Assembly: GCA_026387845.1 (NCBI GenBank)
Contig: JAPLKX010000540.1
Span: forward strand, 1-18,617
DNA length: 18,617 nt
From: Candidatus Hydrogenedentota bacterium
Lineage (GTDB): Bacteria > Hydrogenedentota > Hydrogenedentia > Hydrogenedentales > SLHB01
Reading direction: 5' to 3'
The notes beneath the pieces were generated by a model that was given only the letters and a program-made list of their open reading frames with translations, did no database searches and was not told the DNA's origin. Numbering within the stretch: position 1 is the stretch's first letter; every line of letters starts with the position of its first letter. Positions 14,001 through 18,617 of the stretch are shown here, piece after piece. Both the position numbers and the translations under genes were made by a program.

Positions 14001-14579
14001 TACATCGGCGGCGGGACGCCGACGATAGTTCCGTCTCCGTTCACGGGTAATGTGATGGTACGGATGCTGGGCCAGGTCGATTTGACCGCCGGCACCTATG
14101 ACTTTAACGCGCAAGGCGGCTCGGACTCGCGCTTGTTCCTGAACGGTGCGGCCGTACCCGCGCCGGTGAACCTTTCTGCAGGCCGTTACCTGGTGGATGC
14201 GCGGTTTGCAATACCAGCGGTGAGTTACCTGCCCGTCTACGTCGAGAGGTCAGTGAACGGCGGCCCCTTCGGGCTGGTGCCGGCCGAAATCACGACGCAC
14301 AGCCAAGTAGCTTTGAAGCCTATCATCAACTACTTGATGCCGACCCAGGGCGGCCAGAGCGGCGGGTATCAAATAACGCTTTCCGGCATGGGTTACATTC
14401 CGCTGGACCAGGTGGTTGTCCATTGGGGCGGGACGACGATTGCGAACAAGTATCTGGCGGTGCAGTCGTCGGCGATCCGGTTTAATGCGCCGGCCGGAAC
14501 GGGGACAATCAACGTGACCGTCGAAAACCCGTTCGGGTTCAGCAGCGTCAACAAGTTTACGTACGTGCCGGGCAGCTAG
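11097..14579 (+). CDS. Large secreted multi-domain protein: three malectin / choice-of-anchor-D modules, PKD-like, PA14-like and IPT/TIG domains
   Basis: The 1160-residue product has a signal peptide (residues 1-27, ending LPAFGQ). Malectin-like domains at about 29-181, 298-444 and 561-713 each open with RLNAGG / RVNAGGG / RINAGGG, contain LHFAEI, and close with ENPKISGIEVL or a close variant; malectins bind carbohydrates. Choice-of-anchor-D (Ig-like, ASPM-SPD2-Hydin type) domains follow at about 190-295, 449-558 and, more divergent, 715-831. A PKD-like domain (835-931), a PA14-like segment with GSDSRLFLNGAAV (932-1072) and an IPT/TIG domain (1073-1160) finish the chain. No catalytic residues, PEP-CTERM or other sorting tag is visible, so it is probably a secreted or loosely attached carbohydrate-binding surface protein. 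A strong AAAGGAGGG lies 8 bases before the ATG. It diverges from the PEP-CTERM gene. Confidence 0.88.
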   Translation: MFSSYVARRCGWVACLALAAIGLPAFGQEVLYRLNAGGSWYTDTAGQLWEPDGAYRQYGYVGLTSAAIAGTLDDKIYQSERWGAAWEPEFAYHLPVAPGAYTVRLHFAEIYSGITPGNMRLFDVLIEGNLALNNYNILGKVGFATATVEEFEVVVDDAELDIEFIRVLENPKISGIEVLSSAGPQPGPELTISPAQLAFGDVPVGTSLEDSASLANTGQESLSITAITVGGANPDAFTVQHDALPINLAPGESATLGVTFTPGAVGLESASIGVESNDPAGTKTLLVSGVGAGEAVAVWRVNAGGGTYTDPAGNVWQGDTGLYNTGNTFSTTKALAGTANPALYRSERYDPASLPEMMYSLPVDPGIYTVNLHFAEIWFKNPNQRVFDVRIEGALVLNDFDIVAAAGAFTATVETFDVEVNDGTLNIQFVHVKENPKICGIEVLTESADLTVNPESLNFGSVAVGTTSPEQTVTLSNNGSSDVQLELVDITGADAGDFQVTSAPALPYTLPAGDSVGIDVAFAPSSAGPTGAELELTVSGGDLFVVGLSGVGEVTPPPAGAVYRINAGGGAYTDGAGNVWGPDTSFFNVGFPYTVSSPIAGTNNDALYQSERWDPLPTPEMVYSFPLGPGEYVVRLHFAEIYSGITGPGQRVFSVRLEGQPVLTNFDIYAEAGPKTALVKQFSVSVQDGSLQIQFVHGIENPKISAIEILGESAVTTNASILDWGQLLLNTPGPIKTFYITNNGSTAVTITSLAFLIGSGTGQDFTVNINGNLYNGAGSDVTHPVNLVLNPGGSIQVKVSFKPTVVSENNVALTFSGGFGSVAVQLLGTGKENVEDPYLDAVIEKPAYFIDYDKDGWEVVFMRGDLSHTHESGHNIAAYQWSINGAVVATTANMSHNFPVGNTTVTLTIWDDNVPPRSVSTTAVMTIVAPDNVPGALVLFYDSKGANPATLLDAVPATIDYGTKMSQMYIGGGTPTIVPSPFTGNVMVRMLGQVDLTAGTYDFNAQGGSDSRLFLNGAAVPAPVNLSAGRYLVDARFAIPAVSYLPVYVERSVNGGPFGLVPAEITTHSQVALKPIINYLMPTQGGQSGGYQITLSGMGYIPLDQVVVHWGGTTIANKYLAVQSSAIRFNAPAGTGTINVTVENPFGFSSVNKFTYVPGS

Positions 14580-14655
14580 GTTCCCGTGGGCTTCCAACTG
14601 TCGGACATGGCGGCGAATATGCCGCGGTCGACGGTGGCGCCCGCGATTTGACCTG

Positions 14656-16773
14656 CTAATCGGTGGTGACGGTGAGCCACGCGGGGTTGCCGACGGCGGC
14701 CCCGTGGAACACCCAGGCGTTGTCCTGAGGCGCGAACCCGTTGTCGAGATAAAACGTTTTGCACGGGCCGTTCTGCGGGGTCTCTTTGTACCAGCCCGTA
14801 ATGGGCCTTCCCTGCGCCAGCCGTTTGATGTGATTCATGACGGCGTGTTCAATCCCATACCCGAACACGCGGCAACTGAGGACGAATACCGGTATCTCGA
14901 CTCCTCCCTCGGTATCGCGCACCAGCGTGGCGCATACCATCCCCATATCGCCAAACCGGTCTGTGGCGCGGGCGACGAGGAGGGTAGCGGCGGGGTCGGC
15001 GGTCCACCCGGCGGCTTCTCCGAATGAGGTTCGCGTGGCGCCGAGGTTGAACTGGTTGGTCCTGTTAATGAGTTCGACGACGCGCTTGAGATCGGGCTGG
15101 GTTGCACGCCGAATATGCAGCCGGAGGTCGAGGTTCTTGAACATGGCCTCGCTGTCGTGTGCGGAGCCCTCCTCGGACTGGAGAAATGCCAGGCGCTCTT
15201 CGCGCTGTCTATAGAGCACCGTGCGGTCCATCTCGGGGTGGGTTTCCAGGAGAGACGCCCAGAGATCCAGCAGGCGCCAGGTGCGCGGGTCGGCCGCGTC
15301 CATGGTAAAGATGTCGGGGAACGCCGAGCCAATTAAGGCGCGCTCGTCGGGCCGGTCGTCGATAAAGACATAGTCTTTGAGCTTGAGGTTAAGGACAGAC
15401 TGAATCCGGCGCATCCCGTTTACTTTCGGTTCCCAACTGATTTCACGGCATACGAAGTCGTCATCGGAGAGGGCGCAGCCGGCCCAATGGACGTTTGCGG
15501 GATCGTTTTTTGAGTTAATGGCAAGTACGACGCCCTTTTGTCTGAGGTTTCTCAAGATCTGCTGGCGGTCGGTGTAGTGGCGGACACTTCCCTCGCCGAT
15601 AAGGCCTTCCCAAAGTGTGTTGTCGAGGTCGCAGACAACCAGTTTTCTCTTGATGAGGAAGGCCTCGACAAACAGCAGGTCGCGGTACCGGCCAGCGATT
15701 TCTCTGCCGAACGCGGCGGGGTGCTGGAACTGTGCCGAATAGAACAGGGCGCCCAGGGCGTGCTCGCCGAGCCTGCGCAACGGCTCGGTCTCGTCGATCA
15801 CGAACAGGTGCTCGAACGTGTCGCTGTTCTTTTGCGCGACGTAACCGTCCAGCCATGCGCGGACGAGGTTGCGCGCCGTGCGGCGGACCGGCATCGTCAC
15901 GAGGTTTTTTGCCCGCCGCTTGATGGGGGATGGTTCCCGGATGATCATGGCGGCGTTGTGGACGAAAATGTGGCAGTCAAACAGGTCGCAAATGAGGTCA
16001 AGCGTTTTTTGTGTCTCTGCGATGGCGTTTTCGACGGTCGTTTTGGTGCGTGCGGGCGCCGTGAGCGAGTTGCGCCCGCGGAGAAGGCGGGCGAATTCCG
16101 GGGAGAATTCGTACGTAAACGGGCTGAAGAAGACGGCGTCGATTTTGCTTTTGGATAGTGTTCGGAGTTGCGCACGGAGTTCCTCGGGGTTTTTCGAAGT
16201 GGCGTAGCTGGGCGTGAGGCTGATTCCGTCTTCGAGGAGCGGCGCGGTGAGGAAGGCGAGGATGTCAAGGTAGAGGCAATCCTGGACGAACAGGATGCTG
16301 AGGGTCTTGTTGCCGGTGGCGGCGAGCACGGAGTTCAGGCGGTCGAGATGGCGTTCGAGGTATCCAAGTGGCGCGGCGGGCAACGCGGGCCCAAGCACGC
16401 CAAGGAACGCCTGGGCGTCCAGTTTGATCAGTTGGTTGCGGATCCGGGCGGCCTCGCCGGGTTGGAGGCGGGCGTCGTAAACCTGTTTGAGCTTCTCGCC
16501 GATGTAGAGATGGGAGTAGGCGTCGTCGCCGGATTTGAGGTAAAGATGGACGTAATCGACAAACACCTGCAACTCGCGCGCGATAAACCCATCGAGGTCA
16601 TGTTGGTTCTGGTGGATTTCGTCGGCCCAGCGAGGGACGATTCGGAGGTTGTCGAGCAAGGCTCTTGCGATCCGGTTGCGGTTGGTTTGGAGTGCGGCGG
16701 CACAGGCAAGCGAGTCGGGGCATGGCGGCGGCGTGGGGATCAGTTCAGCGGGTTCCGGTGACGTGTGACTCAT
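14656..16773 (-). CDS. FkbH-like HAD-IIIC / acyltransferase-type protein
   Basis: This 705-residue protein has the FkbH layout. A long N-terminal region (about 1-370) is followed by a HAD-superfamily IIIC phosphatase core: KRKLVVCDLDNTLWEGL (DxDxT at about 381-385), INSKND near 418-423, and FIDDRPDER near 467-475. A GNAT-like C-terminal domain (about 545-705) contains INRTNQFNL. FkbH proteins take a glycerate unit from 1,3-bisphosphoglycerate and load it on an acyl carrier protein; related proteins occur in polysaccharide clusters, where their substrate is unknown. The N-terminal region here is longer than in stand-alone FkbH and is not recognised in its first 150 residues. The gene begins only 12 bases after the sugar transferase stop, so it belongs to the exopolysaccharide operon. 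It converges with the malectin-protein gene across a 76-bp gap with no clear terminator. Confidence 0.85.
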   Translation of the reverse strand: MSHTSPEPAELIPTPPPCPDSLACAAALQTNRNRIARALLDNLRIVPRWADEIHQNQHDLDGFIARELQVFVDYVHLYLKSGDDAYSHLYIGEKLKQVYDARLQPGEAARIRNQLIKLDAQAFLGVLGPALPAAPLGYLERHLDRLNSVLAATGNKTLSILFVQDCLYLDILAFLTAPLLEDGISLTPSYATSKNPEELRAQLRTLSKSKIDAVFFSPFTYEFSPEFARLLRGRNSLTAPARTKTTVENAIAETQKTLDLICDLFDCHIFVHNAAMIIREPSPIKRRAKNLVTMPVRRTARNLVRAWLDGYVAQKNSDTFEHLFVIDETEPLRRLGEHALGALFYSAQFQHPAAFGREIAGRYRDLLFVEAFLIKRKLVVCDLDNTLWEGLIGEGSVRHYTDRQQILRNLRQKGVVLAINSKNDPANVHWAGCALSDDDFVCREISWEPKVNGMRRIQSVLNLKLKDYVFIDDRPDERALIGSAFPDIFTMDAADPRTWRLLDLWASLLETHPEMDRTVLYRQREERLAFLQSEEGSAHDSEAMFKNLDLRLHIRRATQPDLKRVVELINRTNQFNLGATRTSFGEAAGWTADPAATLLVARATDRFGDMGMVCATLVRDTEGGVEIPVFVLSCRVFGYGIEHAVMNHIKRLAQGRPITGWYKETPQNGPCKTFYLDNGFAPQDNAWVFHGAAVGNPAWLTVTTD

Positions 16774-16785
16774 GAATTATCCCGT

Positions 16786-18198
16786 TTATGCGGCGCCCTT
16801 GCCTTCGAGCACCACTCGGAATGTTCGGAACAGGATGACGATGTCCAGCCACAAGCTCCATGAATCGATGTAGGCCAGATCCATCTCGACCCATTGGTGG
16901 AACCCGACGTCGCTTCGCCCGCTCACCTGCCAGAGACCGGTCATTCCAGGTTTGACGCTGAGCCGCCTGCGCTGCTCCCAGGCGTATTGCTCGACTTCGG
17001 ACGCAATGGGCGGGCGCGGGCCCACCAGGCTCATCTCGCCGCGCCAGACGTTGATGAGTTGGGGCAGCTCATCGATGCTGTACTTGCGTATGAACCGCCC
17101 GAACGGCGTGATGCGCGGGTCTTGCCGGATCTTGAACACGGGCCCGTCGGCCTCGTTTTTGTCCTCGAGATCTTTTCGGAGTTGTTCGGCGTTGGCCACC
17201 ATCGACCGGAACTTGAACATCTTGAAGCGGCGCTGGTTTTGCCCGACCCGCTCCTGGAGGAAGAATACGGGCCCCGGCGACTGCATTTTGACGATGATCG
17301 CGATCGCGAGGAATGCCGGGGCGAGCATCACGAGCAGAATCGAGGACACGACGAAGTCGAGGGCCCGCTTGAGCGCGAGGTCCACGTGGTTTTCGGGAAC
17401 GGTCGTCAGAGACAGGATGGGGATATCGCCGACATACATGGGGAGGTTGCGGGCGTGCTGCAACTGGAAGAAATCGGCTTTGACGTGTGCGTCGAGCCCG
17501 CGTTCTTCGCACCGTTGCACGATCTGCTCGATGGTCGTGTAAAAGGACGCCAGGGTCAGGCTGACATAGACTTCGTCGATGTGATGCTTGTCGAGGATTG
17601 GGTCGAGGTCCTCGCACGTTCCCAGGTATTTGAAATCTTGCGCCTCCGATTCGCGGCCGCGTTGGGCGTCATCGTCGAGAAACCCTTCGATGACATACCC
17701 GGGTTGACGCCGCACTTCGTTGGCGAACTGCCTGCTGCGGTCGCTGGCGCCGATGAACAGGACGCGGCGGAGATCCTGGCCTCGTGATCTGCGGAGCCAA
17801 TATACGAATTGGGCGGCGCCCCTGACCGTCGCCATGAGCAGGATCGTGCCGATGAAGAAGGCTGTCAGGAAATAGACGTTGACCCATTGGGGCGTCACAA
17901 ACACCATCACAAATACGGTTATGACGAGCGCCTGGCCGGCAGCACGTACGACTGCCGCCAGGAATGCGCCAAACATCCCGCTGCGCCGCGGCGACCAGAG
18001 GTCTTGATCGCTTGCGGCGTTGAGCCATGTGGCCGTCATGATGAGTGCGTAGTGGGCGTTGGCGAACAGGCTCGGGCCGAACCGGCCGGGCAAAGTCATG
18101 TTGACGGCAAAGGCGTACGCGATCGGGATGCAGGCGCAATCCAGCCAGAACACGAGAAGGGGACGAGACAGCAGCCATTTGTATGAGCCGAGGTTCAT
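16786..18198 (-). CDS. Polyprenyl-phosphate hexose-1-phosphate transferase (exopolysaccharide initiating sugar transferase)
   Basis: The 470-residue product is of the WbaP/EpsZ/CpsE-type polyisoprenyl-phosphate sugar transferase family. It starts glycan repeat-unit assembly by moving a sugar-1-phosphate onto the lipid carrier at the inner membrane. About four N-terminal membrane segments (residues 10-135) lead to a Rossmann-like CoA_binding_3 domain (RRVLFIGASDRSRQFANEV near 144-162). The catalytic C-terminal part follows, with the re-entrant helix around 280-300 containing LAPAF, then KMFKFRSM, YSIDELPQLINVWRGEM, SLVGPRP and KPGMTGLWQVSGRSD. All family motifs are intact. The ATG at 18198 overlaps the previous gene's stop in an ATGA. 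Confidence 0.93.
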   Translation of the reverse strand: MNLGSYKWLLSRPLLVFWLDCACIPIAYAFAVNMTLPGRFGPSLFANAHYALIMTATWLNAASDQDLWSPRRSGMFGAFLAAVVRAAGQALVITVFVMVFVTPQWVNVYFLTAFFIGTILLMATVRGAAQFVYWLRRSRGQDLRRVLFIGASDRSRQFANEVRRQPGYVIEGFLDDDAQRGRESEAQDFKYLGTCEDLDPILDKHHIDEVYVSLTLASFYTTIEQIVQRCEERGLDAHVKADFFQLQHARNLPMYVGDIPILSLTTVPENHVDLALKRALDFVVSSILLVMLAPAFLAIAIIVKMQSPGPVFFLQERVGQNQRRFKMFKFRSMVANAEQLRKDLEDKNEADGPVFKIRQDPRITPFGRFIRKYSIDELPQLINVWRGEMSLVGPRPPIASEVEQYAWEQRRRLSVKPGMTGLWQVSGRSDVGFHQWVEMDLAYIDSWSLWLDIVILFRTFRVVLEGKGAA

Positions 18199-18617
18199 AG
18201 TTCGTCGGTCCCTTCGAGCTCGGAGTCGGCGGCCAGGATTTCAACCTCGGGTCCGGGTTCCGCATCCGCGGCGGGTTCGGCGGATTCCTCACCGGGGCTG
18301 AAAGCGGGGGGTTGCGCCAACGCGGATTCGATTTCCGGACGAATGTCATCGACCTGGTTCCACAACCTGACCAACCCGGGCTCATTCTCGGGCCAGCACC
18401 GGGGGCATCTGACGCACGGGTGCCTTGTTGACGGCTGGAGGGGCCGCGCGCCGACGAGGGCCATTTCACCCCGCCAGACGTTTACGAGCTGGGGGAGTTC
18501 GTCAAGCCCGTATCGGCGGAGGAACCGGCCAAACCGCGTGTACCCCGCGACGGGCGTTTCAGGCGCAATTCTGGCGGTGCGGAACGCGAGCATGTGGAAC
18601 GGCTGGCGGTCCCGGCT
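18195..18617 (-). CDS. Second sugar transferase, C-terminal part (5' end outside window), with unusual tail
   Basis: The frame is open to the window edge and ends at a TGA that overlaps the next start by 4 bases. The visible 140 residues begin in the catalytic domain of a bacterial sugar transferase (PF02397 type): PFHMLAFRTAR corresponds to the family's K-x-FRSM element, and RRYGLDELPQLVNVWRGEM with ALVGARPL is the hallmark motif. After this the usual KPGxTGLWQVxGR block is replaced by a cysteine segment (CVRCPRC) and a weaker PGLVRLWNQVDD. An acidic, Ala/Pro/Glu-rich tail of about 55 residues follows. Two such enzymes in tandem suggest either two initiation specificities or one regulatory partner. 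Confidence 0.8.
   Translation of the reverse strand, partial: SRDRQPFHMLAFRTARIAPETPVAGYTRFGRFLRRYGLDELPQLVNVWRGEMALVGARPLQPSTRHPCVRCPRCWPENEPGLVRLWNQVDDIRPEIESALAQPPAFSPGEESAEPAADAEPGPEVEILAADSELEGTDEL

Noticed and set aside
14608..14635. Terminator hairpin between the convergent malectin and FkbH-like genes
   Set aside because: Only a 5-bp GCGGC/GCCGC stem with no following T run on either strand.

Overview
The window is about 60% GC by eye and comes from a Gram-negative-type bacterium that makes surface polysaccharide and exports PEP-CTERM-tagged proteins. It has a PEP-CTERM protein, a sigma-54 activator, two polyprenyl-phosphate sugar transferases beside an FkbH-like protein, a large secreted malectin/choice-of-anchor-D protein, a GT-C glycosyltransferase and two Gfo/Idh/MocA oxidoreductases. 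That mix fits planctomycete-like, Hydrogenedentes-like or Lentisphaerae-like environmental lineages. The placement is inference and no marker gene is present to confirm it.

Layout. 1-2000: the 3' end of one oxidoreductase (+) and a complete one (-) converge on an insert made of a four-helix-bundle S23/IVP-family gene between two arrays of 7-bp repeats in inverted orientation. 2000-6000: a small unknown ORF, a long-chain polyprenyl diphosphate synthase, a GT39-like membrane glycosyltransferase and a proline-rich lipoprotein, all +. The gaps here are packed with short-period repeats and hairpins. 5960-9680 (-): a PspF-like sigma-54 activator, a good -24/-12 promoter candidate, then a tight run of histidine-methyltransferase-like gene, dodecin, AtpZ-like membrane protein and PfkB phosphofructokinase. 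10094-14579: a PEP-CTERM protein (-) and a 1160-residue malectin protein (+) diverge from a shared control region with TTCCCGC inverted repeats. 14656-18617 (-): an exopolysaccharide operon with a sugar transferase (cut by the window edge), a second sugar transferase and an FkbH-like HAD-IIIC protein.

The most unusual content is the repeats. Three different heptamer families (GTGNNCG, GAGNCNG and GAGATYT types) each occur as a pair of arms in inverted orientation. Two pairs closely bracket one short gene: arms at 315-356 and 824-865 match 41/42 around the S23-family gene, and arms at 2058-2081 and 2335-2358 match 22/24 around a 62-68-residue ORF. The third pair (2293-2317 and 5932-5956, 24/25) brackets a 3.6-kb block. 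This looks like a non-autonomous repeat/gene element system comparable in layout to REP/RAYT elements but built on heptads. That reading is inference.

No tRNA, rRNA, CRISPR array, insertion sequence transposase or reverse transcriptase was recognised.
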